A stretch of DNA of 64,000 nucleotides from DASVCS01 sp036381495. Its GTDB lineage: Bacteria; Gemmatimonadota; Gemmatimonadetes; Longimicrobiales; RSA9. The translations under genes were made by a program, and so were the position numbers. This document shows, piece after piece, positions 46,809 to 54,784 of this stretch; the first letter of the stretch is position 1; each line of letters starts with the position of its first letter. The notes under the pieces were generated by a model that was not told the origin of the DNA, ran no database searches, and worked only from the letters and a program-made list of their open reading frames with translations. The stretch covers positions 25,034 through 89,033 of the forward strand of contig DASVCS010000032.1 in NCBI GenBank assembly GCA_036381495.1, given 5' to 3'.

Positions 46809-46888
46809 GAATCCGGGTGTGCGTGCGGTGCGGTCCGCACCGGCACCCGACCGAAATTGATGACAATTGCGCCCCGCGCGACCGCAAG

Positions 46889-46921
46889 GCCGCGTCTCCC
46901 GTGGAGGAGGCGCGTTTTTTC
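46889..46921 (+). terminator. Hairpin plus T6 in the leader of the ATP-grasp operon (possible attenuator)
   Basis: CTCC-CGT-GGAG with outer CGCG/CGCG pairing is followed directly by TTTTTT (46916-46921). No upstream plus-strand gene needs termination here, and the next start codon is 28 bp downstream. The stem has an asymmetric internal loop, so its strength is uncertain. Confidence 0.42.
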
Positions 46922-46949
46922 GTAGGGGCGTACGCTCGCAGTCGAGACG

Positions 46950-48050
46950 ATGACGCGCCGGATCGGCTTCGCGTACAACGAGAAGCCCAACGAGGAGGAC
47001 GAGCCTCCGAGCGAAGACCGCCCCCCATCCACGGCGGACCTCCGCGCGCCGGTGGTCGCCCCCGAGGGGAACCGTGGCCGGCGCCTCCATCCTCCGCCCC
47101 ACGACCGCTACGCGGAGTGGGACGAACCCGCCACCATCGACGCCGTCGCCTCCGCGCTGCGCCGCGCGGGCGAGGTCATCCGGCTCGAGGCGGATGCGGA
47201 GTTCCCGCTGAAGTTGCGGGACGCCCGCCCGGACATCGTCTTCAACATCGCCGAGGGGCTGCACGGCCCCAACCGCGAGGCCCACGTCCCCGCCATCTGC
47301 GAGTTCCTCGACGTTCCCTATACCGGAAGCGACCCGCTGACCCTGGGGCTGGCGCTCGACAAGCGGCGCGCGAAGGAGGTGTTCCTCGCGCGCGGGATCC
47401 GGACGCCGGCGTTCGCGGTCATCGACGGGGCGCCGGAGGCGCCTCCCTTCCCGCTCCCGGCGATCGTGAAGCCGCTCTGCGAAGGGTCCAGCAAGGGGAT
47501 CCCGGCGGCGGCGTACTGCGAGACCGCTCCCGCCGTCCGGCGGCGTGCACGAGAGATCCTCGAGGAATACCACCAGCCCGCGCTGGTCGAGCAGTTCCTC
47601 CCCGGCCGCGAGTTCACCTGCGCCGTCCTGGGCAACGGCCCATCGGCGCGCGTGCTCCCGCCGGTCGAGATCCGGTTCGATGCGCTCCCCGCGGACGTCC
47701 CGCCGATCTACGGCTACGAGGCGAAGTGGGTGTGGGACACGCCCGAGGCGCCCCTCGCGATCTTCGACTGCCCCGCCCGACTCGACGCGAGACTCGAACG
47801 CGCGTTGCGGCAGACGGCGCTCGCGGCCTATCGAGCCCTCGGTTGCCGCGACTGGGCACGCATCGATCTCCGGCTCGACGCCGGAGGCGCGCCCCATGTG
47901 ATCGAGATCAATCCGTTGCCGGGGATCCTCCCGGATCCTCGTCAGAACTCGTGCTTCCCGAAAGCCGCCCGAGCCGCCGGGATCGATTACGACACGCTGA
48001 TCCTCACGGTCCTGGACAGCGCGCTACGGCGATACGGGATGGCTTCATGA
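46950..48050 (+). CDS. ATP-grasp ligase 1 (D-Ala-D-Ala-ligase-like)
   Basis: 366 residues. The architecture follows the D-Ala-D-Ala ligase fold: DIVFNIAEGLHGPNREAHVPA (about 95-115), FLDVPYTGSDPLTLGLALDKRRAK, ATP Lys in AIVKPLCEGSSKGI, VEQFLPGREFTCAVLG and the metal site DLRLDAGGAPHVIEINPLPGI. A 25-residue polar insert (about 12-50) near the N-terminus is unusual. It could be an authentic ddl, since none lies in the dcw cluster. However, pairing with a second ATP-grasp gene, a GNAT and KamA suggests a ligase for another amino acid. Four-nt overlap with the next gene (ATGA). Confidence 0.85.
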   Translation: MTRRIGFAYNEKPNEEDEPPSEDRPPSTADLRAPVVAPEGNRGRRLHPPPHDRYAEWDEPATIDAVASALRRAGEVIRLEADAEFPLKLRDARPDIVFNIAEGLHGPNREAHVPAICEFLDVPYTGSDPLTLGLALDKRRAKEVFLARGIRTPAFAVIDGAPEAPPFPLPAIVKPLCEGSSKGIPAAAYCETAPAVRRRAREILEEYHQPALVEQFLPGREFTCAVLGNGPSARVLPPVEIRFDALPADVPPIYGYEAKWVWDTPEAPLAIFDCPARLDARLERALRQTALAAYRALGCRDWARIDLRLDAGGAPHVIEINPLPGILPDPRQNSCFPKAARAAGIDYDTLILTVLDSALRRYGMAS

Positions 48051-49018
48051 GAATCGCGATCCTGTACGGTGACGTCGAGGGGCGCGCCGGCGCGCCCCCG
48101 GACGAACGCGCTGTGATGGAGGCCGTCGAAGCGGTCCATATCGCGCTGCGCGACCTCGGCCACGAGCCGATTCGCCTGCCGGTCGGCGGTGCCGTCCCGG
48201 ACTGGACCCCCATCCTCGTCGAGAGCGGCGCGGATCTCGTCTTCAACCTCTGCGAGGGGACGAACGGCTCGAGCGCGAACGAATGGCGCGTCGCCGCCGT
48301 CATCGAGCTGCTCGGCCTCCCCATGACCGGCAGCCCGGCGGAGACGCTCGCGCTGGCGCGCCGTAAGGACCGTGTCAACGCGCTCCTGTCCGATGCGGGG
48401 ATCCCCGTCCCGGCCTGGGCGCCGGTCCCGCCGGACGGCCGCCTCGTCGGGTGGGACCGCTTCCCCGCGATCATCAAGCCCGCCGGTGAAGACGGCTCGG
48501 TCGGCATCACGCAGCGGTCGGTGGTGGGAGATGGCGCCGCACTCGAAGCGGAGGTCGCCGCCTCGAACGGCGGCTCGGAACGCCGGCCTCTCCTGGTGCA
48601 GGAGTTCCTGCCGGGCCGCGAGCTGGCGGTCGGCTTCGTCGGAGACCGCGTGCTGTCCGTCGCCGAGATCGATTTCGCCAGGATGCCGGACGGCGCCTGG
48701 CCCCTCGTCGACTACGACGCCAAATGGCGACCCGGCTCCGCCGCGGACGCCGGCACCGTCTCCCGCTGCCCCGCGCGCCTCGCGCCCGCGCTGCGCAACC
48801 GCGCCATCCACCTGGCCCGCGCGGCGTGGCACCTCCTCGAGGGGCGTGGCTACGGCCGCGTGGACCTCCGCGCCGACGGCCGCGGACGCCTCCACGTGCT
48901 CGACGTCAACCCCAATCCGGACCTCGCTCCGGGAGCCGGCCTCTCCCGCATGGCCGCCGCCGACGGGTGGGGGTACACCGACCTTGTGCGCCACATCATC
49001 GCCGAGGCGATCCGCTGA
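48047..49018 (+). CDS. ATP-grasp ligase 2 (D-Ala-D-Ala-ligase-like)
   Basis: 323 residues. A second, divergent member of the same family: RIAILYGDVEGRAG at the N-terminus, ADLVFNLCEGTNGSSANEWRVAAVIELLGLPMTGS (region about 62-96), AIIKPAGEDGSVGI with the ATP-binding Lys, QEFLPGRELAVGFVG, and VDLRADGRGRLHVLDVNPNPDLAPGAGL. The final metal-binding motif is DVNPNPD where Ddl has EIN, so chemistry may differ. Its ATG overlaps the stop of ligase 1, and its TGA overlaps the putative CTG start of the GNAT gene. Together the pair would allow two successive amide ligations. Confidence 0.85.
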   Translation: MRIAILYGDVEGRAGAPPDERAVMEAVEAVHIALRDLGHEPIRLPVGGAVPDWTPILVESGADLVFNLCEGTNGSSANEWRVAAVIELLGLPMTGSPAETLALARRKDRVNALLSDAGIPVPAWAPVPPDGRLVGWDRFPAIIKPAGEDGSVGITQRSVVGDGAALEAEVAASNGGSERRPLLVQEFLPGRELAVGFVGDRVLSVAEIDFARMPDGAWPLVDYDAKWRPGSAADAGTVSRCPARLAPALRNRAIHLARAAWHLLEGRGYGRVDLRADGRGRLHVLDVNPNPDLAPGAGLSRMAAADGWGYTDLVRHIIAEAIR

Positions 49019-49554
49019 GCACCGCCCGCGTCGCCCCAGTCGAGCCGCGCCACCGCGAGGCCATCGCCGGGATCCTCCGCGAAACCGGCATGTTCCGCGA
49101 CGACGAGATCCACGTCGCGCTCGAAGTCCTCGACGCCTACTTCCGCCAACCCGAGCAGGACTACACCGCCCTGGGCGCCTTCACCCCCGGCGGCACGCTG
49201 CTCGGCTACACCTGTTACGGCCCCACGCCCTGCACGCACGGCACCTGGGATCTCTACTGGATCGCCGTGGCGCCGCGCGCGCAGAACGCCGGGATCGGAA
49301 CGCTGCTCCTCCAGGAGGTCGAACGAAGGCTCGCCCGGATCCATGCTCGACTCGTGCTCATCGAAACCTCGGCCCGGCCGCTCTACGAGCCGACCCGCGC
49401 GTTCTACCGGCAGCGCGGGTACGCCGAGGTCGCACGCGTCCCCGATTTCTACCTGGACGGCGAGGCCAAAGTGATCTTCGCCAAGCGAATCGAACCCAAT
49501 GACGGGCGGGCGACATCATGGAACCCTGGCAAGATATCCTGCACCGGAGCGTGA
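49015..49554 (+). CDS. GNAT-family N-acetyltransferase (candidate beta-lysine acetyltransferase)
   Basis: 179 residues. The acetyl-CoA loop lies in LYWIAVAPRAQNAGIGTLLLQEVERRL, followed by LVLIETSARPLYEPTRAFYRQRGYAEVARVPDFY, the typical GNAT end. No ATG or GTG lies at the right place: the protein-like frame opens at CTG (49015), with GAGG 7 nt upstream and a 4-nt CTGA overlap with ligase 2. The next ATG (TGMFRDDE, about 27 codons in) would remove the first helix. It overlaps kamA by 37 nt. In methanogens an acetyltransferase (AblB) beside lysine 2,3-aminomutase (AblA) makes N-epsilon-acetyl-beta-lysine; an equivalent role here is inference. Confidence 0.82.
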   Translation: MSTARVAPVEPRHREAIAGILRETGMFRDDEIHVALEVLDAYFRQPEQDYTALGAFTPGGTLLGYTCYGPTPCTHGTWDLYWIAVAPRAQNAGIGTLLLQEVERRLARIHARLVLIETSARPLYEPTRAFYRQRGYAEVARVPDFYLDGEAKVIFAKRIEPNDGRATSWNPGKISCTGA

Positions 49555-50630
49555 CCACGGTCGACGAACTGATCGAGCGCTTCGGCATCGAGAACATAGA
49601 CCGCGATGCGGTCCAGGCCGCGATCGACCGTTTCAACCTGCGCATCACTCCGGCGGCGCTCCAGCTCATCCGGCAACCCGGCGACCCGTTCTGGAACCAG
49701 TACGTGCCCACGCCGCAGGAGCTGGTCGTCGAGGACGGCATCGTCGACTCGCTCGGCGAGGACGCGGATTCACCGGTGCCGAACCTGACGCACCGCTACC
49801 CGGACCGCGTGCTCTTCCTGGTCTCGCCGGTCTGCGCCAGCTACTGCCGCTTCTGCACGCGCAGGCGCAAGGTCGGCGATCCGGAGAAGATCCCGCTCAA
49901 CCAGTTCGACTCGGCATTCGCCTATCTCCGCGAGCACACCGAGGTTCGCGACGTCATCCTCTCGGGCGGCGACCCGTTCCTGCTCTCCGATCGCCGCGTC
50001 GAGTTCTTCCTCCGAACGCTGCGCGAGATCCCGCACATCGAGATCCTGCGCATCCACACGCGTATCCCGAGTCACCTGCCGCAGCGCATCACGCCGCAGC
50101 TCTGCGACATCGTGCGCCGCTACCACCCGGTCTTCATCAACGTGCACTTCAACCACCCGGACGAGCTGACGCCCGATGCCGTTCGCGCCCTCGGCATGCT
50201 CGCCGACGCCGGCGCGCCGCTCGGCTGCCAGACGGTTCTGCTCAAGGGCGTCAACGATGATCCGGCCGTGATGAAGGAGCTGATGCACAGGCTCCTCAAG
50301 GCGCGCGTCCGCCCGTACTACATCTACCAGGCCGATGTCGTGGCCGGCGGCGAGCACTTTCGCACGAGCATCGAGAAGGGACTCGAGATCATCCGTGCGC
50401 TCCGCGGCTGGACCAGCGGGCTCGGCGTGCCGCACTTCGTCATCGACGCGCCCGGCGGCGGCGGCAAGATCCCGCTCCTCCCCGAGTACGTCGAGCGGAT
50501 CACCGATGCCGAGGTCGTGCTCCGCAACTACGCGGGCGAGGTGTACCGGTATCCGCTGCCGAAGGGGGCAGCGGCCGCCGCGGCGTGCGAGGCGCGGGGG
50601 CTGGATGAACTGGCGCTCCTGGAGGCGTGA
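49518..50630 (+). CDS. kamA: Lysine 2,3-aminomutase (KamA/AblA family, radical SAM)
   Basis: 370 residues. The radical-SAM cluster motif is C106-ASY-C110-RF-C113, with SGGDPFLLS as the SAM-binding GGD segment and PLP Lys317 in DAPGGGGK. Asp273 (YQADVV) and Asp310 (VIDAPGG) align with the two Asp residues that bind the lysine side-chain amine in clostridial enzyme; in glutamate 2,3-aminomutases both are replaced, so L-lysine to beta-lysine is the preferred prediction. The C-terminal Cys-rich zinc segment of the 416-residue clostridial enzyme is absent. An EpmB-type role in EF-P modification is less likely because no epmA or efp is nearby. Confidence 0.88.
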   Translation: MEPWQDILHRSVTTVDELIERFGIENIDRDAVQAAIDRFNLRITPAALQLIRQPGDPFWNQYVPTPQELVVEDGIVDSLGEDADSPVPNLTHRYPDRVLFLVSPVCASYCRFCTRRRKVGDPEKIPLNQFDSAFAYLREHTEVRDVILSGGDPFLLSDRRVEFFLRTLREIPHIEILRIHTRIPSHLPQRITPQLCDIVRRYHPVFINVHFNHPDELTPDAVRALGMLADAGAPLGCQTVLLKGVNDDPAVMKELMHRLLKARVRPYYIYQADVVAGGEHFRTSIEKGLEIIRALRGWTSGLGVPHFVIDAPGGGGKIPLLPEYVERITDAEVVLRNYAGEVYRYPLPKGAAAAAACEARGLDELALLEA

Positions 50631-50680
50631 GGGCGCCGCCAGGCAAGGGCTGGAGCGGTTGCCGCATCACTTCGGAATCG

Positions 50681-50701
50681 TGCACTGCGGCCGCAAGTGC
50701 A
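50681..50701. terminator. Hairpin between convergent kamA and metalloprotease genes
   Basis: TGCACT and AGTGCA flank the internal palindrome GCGGCCGC. The position between converging stops (50630 and 50744) fits a bidirectional terminator; the stem is short and has no U-tract. Confidence 0.42.
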
Positions 50702-50743
50702 TCGCGGGCGGCCACGCGGCTCCGAACCCGGGGGTGAACGGCT

Positions 50744-52024
50744 CTAGCCCTCGACCACGCCGGTCACCGCCGGCACCGGCACACGGTCGAGCGGCACGCC
50801 GCGCTCCGCGTCGATGACGCGCACACCGGGCCGCCCCTCGATCTCGATGCGTTCGACGCGGCCGCGCCGGTCGGGGCGCGCCTCCAGGATGCGCTGGTAC
50901 GCCTCCGCGAAGGCGTCGGCCGCGGCGTCGCTGTCCCAAACGGTGTACCAGACGAGTGCGGAACCCCCATCCGGCGCCTCGAGCAGCCGATACCGGTCGC
51001 CGTCCCACCCGATGGCCAGCGAGTCCGCGCCCGCACCGAGGTGCTCCTCGAGCAGGATCCCGGTCTCCAGCTCACCGAGCGTGTTCTCGTAGACCGCCCG
51101 CCAGTCGGCCGCCGGCTCGGCGAGGCGCAGCTCGGTCGGTGCGTCCCGCTCGCCGATGAAGCGCTCGCGCGGGCGGATCACCTGCTCCGTCGACTGCGGC
51201 AGGAGCGGGCCGAGCGGCGCGGGCCGCCGCGTCTCACCCTCGGCCTCAGCCGCCCGCCACAGCGCCTGCACGAACGCGGCCCCGCGCGCATACGGGAAGA
51301 GCAGGGTCTCACGAATGATCCGGGGCGCGGAACGGAACACGGGGAACTGCGCGTTCTGCGTCTCGAGCATCGGCTCGAGCTGCGCGCCGATGTCCGGGAG
51401 CTGCGCCGCGGCGACCTCGACGCCGATCCGCTCCTCCATGGCCAGCGCGACCATCACGAGCGTGGCCTGCCCCTCGATCGCCGCCTGCGCCGCAGTCTGC
51501 CGGTCGTTGCCGCGCTCACGGGCGATCAGCGAGTCCAGGTTCGCGTGCTGGTCCTGGAGCGCGTGCACCAGCTCGTGCGCGAGGACCACCCCGAGCTCCT
51601 GCGGCGCGGCGCCCTCGACCAGATACAACGTCTCCGTGTCCGGATCGTAGTACCCCGCGACCTGCTCCGTATAGAGGTCCAACAGCAGCCGCCGCAGGTC
51701 CAGCGAATCGGGGATCAACCCGAACGCGGCGTACGTCGCGTGCATCCCGGCGAGGTCCTCGGGGGGCAGCTCATCATCGAGCTGGCGCTGGATGTACGCC
51801 CGCACGCCGGCCGAGTCCTGCCACTCGACGCGCACCGGCTCGCGCGCTTCGAGCCCGCTCAACCGCTCGAGACGCGGGAGCAGCGAATCCACCTCCGCCG
51901 CGAATTCCGTTGCCGGGCGCTCCTGCCCCCGGCACGCGGAACCGACCAACGAGAGCAGCAACAGCGCCACGCCCCCCCGGGCCGCGCCCCGATGGCTCCA
52001 GAGCCCACACGAAGTTCCCCGCAT
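50744..52024 (-). CDS. Lipoprotein zinc metalloprotease (gluzincin-like, HExxH)
   Basis: 426 residues. A lipobox LLSLVGSAC near residue 31 predicts a lipoprotein. The catalytic motif VLAHELVHALQDQHAN (HELVH) follows YYDPDTETLYLVEGAAPQELG, with a downstream AAIEGQATLVM that offers the third ligand Glu. The C-terminal half is beta-rich without known motifs. Substrate unknown; such proteins are usually extracytoplasmic. The ATG at 52024 has GAGGG 7-8 nt upstream and gives a good signal peptide; a longer start is at 52045. Confidence 0.8.
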   Translation of the reverse strand: MRGTSCGLWSHRGAARGGVALLLLSLVGSACRGQERPATEFAAEVDSLLPRLERLSGLEAREPVRVEWQDSAGVRAYIQRQLDDELPPEDLAGMHATYAAFGLIPDSLDLRRLLLDLYTEQVAGYYDPDTETLYLVEGAAPQELGVVLAHELVHALQDQHANLDSLIARERGNDRQTAAQAAIEGQATLVMVALAMEERIGVEVAAAQLPDIGAQLEPMLETQNAQFPVFRSAPRIIRETLLFPYARGAAFVQALWRAAEAEGETRRPAPLGPLLPQSTEQVIRPRERFIGERDAPTELRLAEPAADWRAVYENTLGELETGILLEEHLGAGADSLAIGWDGDRYRLLEAPDGGSALVWYTVWDSDAAADAFAEAYQRILEARPDRRGRVERIEIEGRPGVRVIDAERGVPLDRVPVPAVTGVVEG

Positions 52025-52225
52025 CACGACACCCTCGCATCCCATCCGGAAACGACAACGCCCGCGGAGGTTCCGGACACGGCCGGCTCGACCCAGGCCT
52101 CATAGCGAGTTCGCCACATCACGACGCCTCTCGATCCCGATCCCGATCGCCCGCCCGATCCCGAAGCGGCCACCGTCGACGCCGGAAGTGGGATCGGAAC
52201 GATGCACGGTTCGGGCGCACGGACA

Positions 52226-52768
52226 TCATTCCATCCGGGCATCCTCGACGCCGCCCGACCCCTCCCCGCCCTCCAGCAGCCGACTGCCGGGGAAGAGCAC
52301 CTCCGTGCGCTCGAGCCCTCGCGCTCGCGACAGCACCTCCGCGAGCCGTTCGCCCGTCCCCGGATGTCGCAGCTCCGGATCGAGTTCGACCAGCGGCCGC
52401 AAGACGAACGCCCGGTCGATGAGCCGCGGGTGCGGCAACACGAGCGAAGGCGTCGCCATGCGAACGTCGTCGTAGAAGAGAAGGTCGATGTCGATCACGC
52501 GCGGGGCGTTGCGGAACGACGGCCGCCGCCCCATCGCCCGCTCGATCGCGCGGGTCGCCTCGAGTAACGCCTCCGGCGCCAGCTCCGTGCGTCCCCGCAC
52601 CACCAGGTTCCAGAAGTCCGGCTGCGCACGGTACCCGACGGGCTCCGACTGGTACACCGAGGACACCGCATCGATCGCCACCACGGCGCGCAGCCGCCGC
52701 AGCGCCTCGCGCAGGTGGGCCTCCCGGTCACCCAGGTTCGTACCGAGCCCGAGATAGACCCGTGGCAT
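52226..52768 (-). CDS. folK: FolK: 2-amino-4-hydroxy-6-hydroxymethyldihydropteridine pyrophosphokinase
   Basis: Transfers pyrophosphate from ATP to the pterin in folate synthesis. 180 residues. VYLGLGTNLGDREAHLREAL at the N-terminus, VYQSEPVGYRAQPDFWNLVV, IERAMGRR, PRVIDIDLLFYDD (metal-binding Asp pair) and LPHPRLIDRAFVLRPL are diagnostic. The last 20 residues are Gly-rich and unconserved. Confidence 0.96.
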   Translation of the reverse strand: MPRVYLGLGTNLGDREAHLREALRRLRAVVAIDAVSSVYQSEPVGYRAQPDFWNLVVRGRTELAPEALLEATRAIERAMGRRPSFRNAPRVIDIDLLFYDDVRMATPSLVLPHPRLIDRAFVLRPLVELDPELRHPGTGERLAEVLSRARGLERTEVLFPGSRLLEGGEGSGGVEDARME

Positions 52769-52852
52769 ATCGAATCGCCGCGCGCGTCGTCCGGGGTCAT
52801 CCGTGCGGCCCGGAGCCCCCGGCGGAAACCGCGGACCCGCGCGCCGCCGCGT

Positions 52853-53200
52853 TCACGTGCGGCCGTACCGGTCCTCGAGCCGCACCACATCCTCCAGCTC
52901 CGGCGTAGACGCCTCCAGCAGGTCCGTCTCCGTCACCGCCTCCATCCGGTGGACCATCCCCGGCTCGATCCGGAAGCTCTGGCCCACCCCGAGCGGAACC
53001 TCGACGAGCTCCGCCGCCGACGGACCCACCCAGAATCGCAGCTCGCCACGGAGCACATGGATCGTCTCGTCTTTCCGCTCGTGGTACTGGAGCGAGAGCG
53101 CGTGGCCCGGCTCGATGTGCAGGATCTTCCCGACGTAGCGGTCCGTCCGCGCCCAGATCAACTCGTGACCCCAGGGCTTCTCGATACGTTCCGGCACCAC
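52853..53200 (-). CDS. Cupin-domain protein (mannose-6-phosphate isomerase-like)
   Basis: 115 residues, a single cupin barrel. KILHIEPGHALSLQYHERKDETIHVLRGELRFWVG forms cupin motif 1 (about 24-58) and GQSFRIEPGMVHRMEAV motif 2. The N-terminal EKPWGHELIWA resembles the type II mannose-6-phosphate isomerase domain, so sugar-phosphate isomerase or polysaccharide-related roles are possible. Start is one of two tandem GTGs (53200, 53197) after GGAGG. It is 84 bp upstream of folK. Confidence 0.8.
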   Translation of the reverse strand: MVPERIEKPWGHELIWARTDRYVGKILHIEPGHALSLQYHERKDETIHVLRGELRFWVGPSAAELVEVPLGVGQSFRIEPGMVHRMEAVTETDLLEASTPELEDVVRLEDRYGRT

Positions 53201-53342
53201 GCGCTCCTCCCTCTCGCCTCGGTCCGTGGCTCGCTGCGGCGGGAGAGTAGCGGGGGACGGCCACCGCCGCAAGCAAGCGCACGGTACGAGCAACCCCGAT
53301 CACGCGACCCGGCCGGAGCCGACCACGCGCGAGTCCCCCGGC

Positions 53343-53966
53343 TCAGCGCAGGAAAGGCAGGACCAACGCGGCGCCGACCGTGAACCCGCGCGGAGCGGTC
53401 TCCGCACCGAACTGAAACAGAACGCCCGGCGTCGCGCGAAGCCATGCACCGGCCAGAAGGTTCAAGCGATTCCCCGATCCGGCATCATCCTTGACCCAGT
53501 AGTAGCCGAATACGCCCCTGTCCCGCTGATCGTCGAAATACTGCTCGTATGCCTCTTCCCGTGCGTAGCCGGCCCCCGCGTAGACCGCCAGATCCCCGGT
53601 GAGGACCCGAACGATTCCGACGTTGACCGTCGTCCAGACGCTCTCGTCATCCGTCCGGCGATCGTTGAAATCGTTAATGGCTTGACTGGGCGTGACCGAG
53701 CCGTCGTATTCGTCCCCATCCTCGGGCGAATCGAGCGTACGCTTGTAATCGGCGTATACACCCCAATGCGCGAGCCCGGGACTGAAGATCACCGTACTGA
53801 ATCCCATGAGCTGCGTAGGTGCGTTCACCGCGTAGCCGACGGCCCAGTACGCCGAGGTCTGGAAATCGCCACCGGGGGCATTCGGCATCTGCGACCATGC
53901 GGCACGCCCGGGATAGAGGGCCAGGGACACCACCAGGATCATCATCGACGTAGACTTCGTCCACAT
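53343..53966 (-). CDS. Exported, probable outer-membrane beta-barrel protein of unknown function
   Basis: 207 residues. A signal peptide (1-25, ending AAWSQ) and alternating hydrophobic/polar strands with many aromatic residues (SAYWAVGYAVN, HWGVYADYKRTL, VNVGIVRVL, LAVYAGAGYAREE, RLNLLAGAWLRATPGVLFQFGAE, FTVGAALVLPFLR) suggest a small beta-barrel of 8-10 strands. No family recognised. Start has GAGGAG upstream. Confidence 0.65.
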   Translation of the reverse strand: MWTKSTSMMILVVSLALYPGRAAWSQMPNAPGGDFQTSAYWAVGYAVNAPTQLMGFSTVIFSPGLAHWGVYADYKRTLDSPEDGDEYDGSVTPSQAINDFNDRRTDDESVWTTVNVGIVRVLTGDLAVYAGAGYAREEAYEQYFDDQRDRGVFGYYWVKDDAGSGNRLNLLAGAWLRATPGVLFQFGAETAPRGFTVGAALVLPFLR

Positions 53967-54352
53967 TGTCGGCGCTCCTCAGGAATTATCCTTCACGACT
54001 CTCGAGCCGATCGCGACGTGCGGACCCGTAGCGGCGAGAACACGCCGTCGCCTCACGATCGGCCACACCACACCGGCGAACGGAATCGTAATCGCATGCC
54101 CGCACGGGCGCATGGACCGACGCCGATCTCTTGACCAGAACGACCGAAAGCGCTAACCCATTACGTTTGATCACGCCCGCGCGTCTTCGGCCGCTGCGCC
54201 CCGCGAAGGCGCGGCGCCCCATCGAAGGCGAGCGGCTCGGCGCGGCTCCCGCAGCAGCCGGTCACGGCAATGTTGTGCCTGCGCGGTTGCCGCCGCACCG
54301 CTCCGCGGAGCATCGATCGCCAACAGTTCACTGGACCCCGGGAGGTGTCAAA
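53967..54352. other. 386-bp divergent intergenic region
   Basis: Separates the barrel gene (minus) and a lipoprotein gene (plus). A plus-strand TTGACC at 54133-54138 has a 17-nt spacer to a poor -10 (TAACCC), the only promoter-like feature seen. No RNA gene, repeat or extra coding sequence is evident. Confidence 0.5.
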
Positions 54353-54772
54353 ATGAAACGGCTCGCCCTGCTGCTCGCATTGCCGTTCGTTCTCCCCGCC
54401 TGCGACCTATCGGTCGATCCGCCGAAACAGACGATCTGGGAAGCCACTCTTCACGGCGACCCGGCTCACGCAGAGCTCACCGGCCACGCAGCCGCCATCA
54501 GTTACAGTGATCGGACCGAGGCCAGCGTCAGCGTCTCCCACGCGCCCGACGAAACCACGCTCGCCTGGCGAATCCAGGGCGGTTCTTGCGCGGCTCCAGG
54601 AGCCCCCGTTGGTTCGAGCGCAAGCTATCCTCCGCTCCACACCGATTCGACCGGCGCCGCCTCGGCCAACGTACTCCTCAGCCCGATCCTGGTATCCGGC
54701 CAGGACTACCATGTCGCCGTCGCGACCGCCGAAGAGGACGCCATCGCCTGCGGCGCCCTCGTCGAGCGATGA
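54353..54772 (+). CDS. Predicted lipoprotein, small beta-sandwich domain
   Basis: 139 residues. Lipobox LLALPFVLPAC puts Cys at residue 17. The mature part reads as a beta-rich domain: WEATLHGDPAHAELTGHAAAISY, ASVSVSHAPDETTLAWRIQGGSCAAPG, GAASANVLLSPILVSGQDYHVAV. The pattern of AWRIxxGSC and PG resembles CHRD or Cu/Zn-SOD-like sandwiches, but the metal-binding His residues are missing, so no function is assigned. The start has GGGAGG upstream. It converges on the next gene with only 12 bp between stops. Confidence 0.7.
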   Translation: MKRLALLLALPFVLPACDLSVDPPKQTIWEATLHGDPAHAELTGHAAAISYSDRTEASVSVSHAPDETTLAWRIQGGSCAAPGAPVGSSASYPPLHTDSTGAASANVLLSPILVSGQDYHVAVATAEEDAIACGALVER

Positions 54773-54784
54773 GCCGATCCGAAC

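Noticed and set aside
46804..46860. 16-codon frame starting ATGATGAATCC upstream of the ATP-grasp operon
   Set aside because: The ATGs overlap or abut the predicted -10 hexamer, no ribosome site precedes them, and there is no run of one amino acid as in leader peptides.
46950..48050. Annotating ATP-grasp ligase 1 as the cell's D-Ala-D-Ala ligase (ddl)
   Set aside because: The fold fits, but the polar N-terminal insert, the tandem second ligase and the kamA/GNAT context leave the substrate open.
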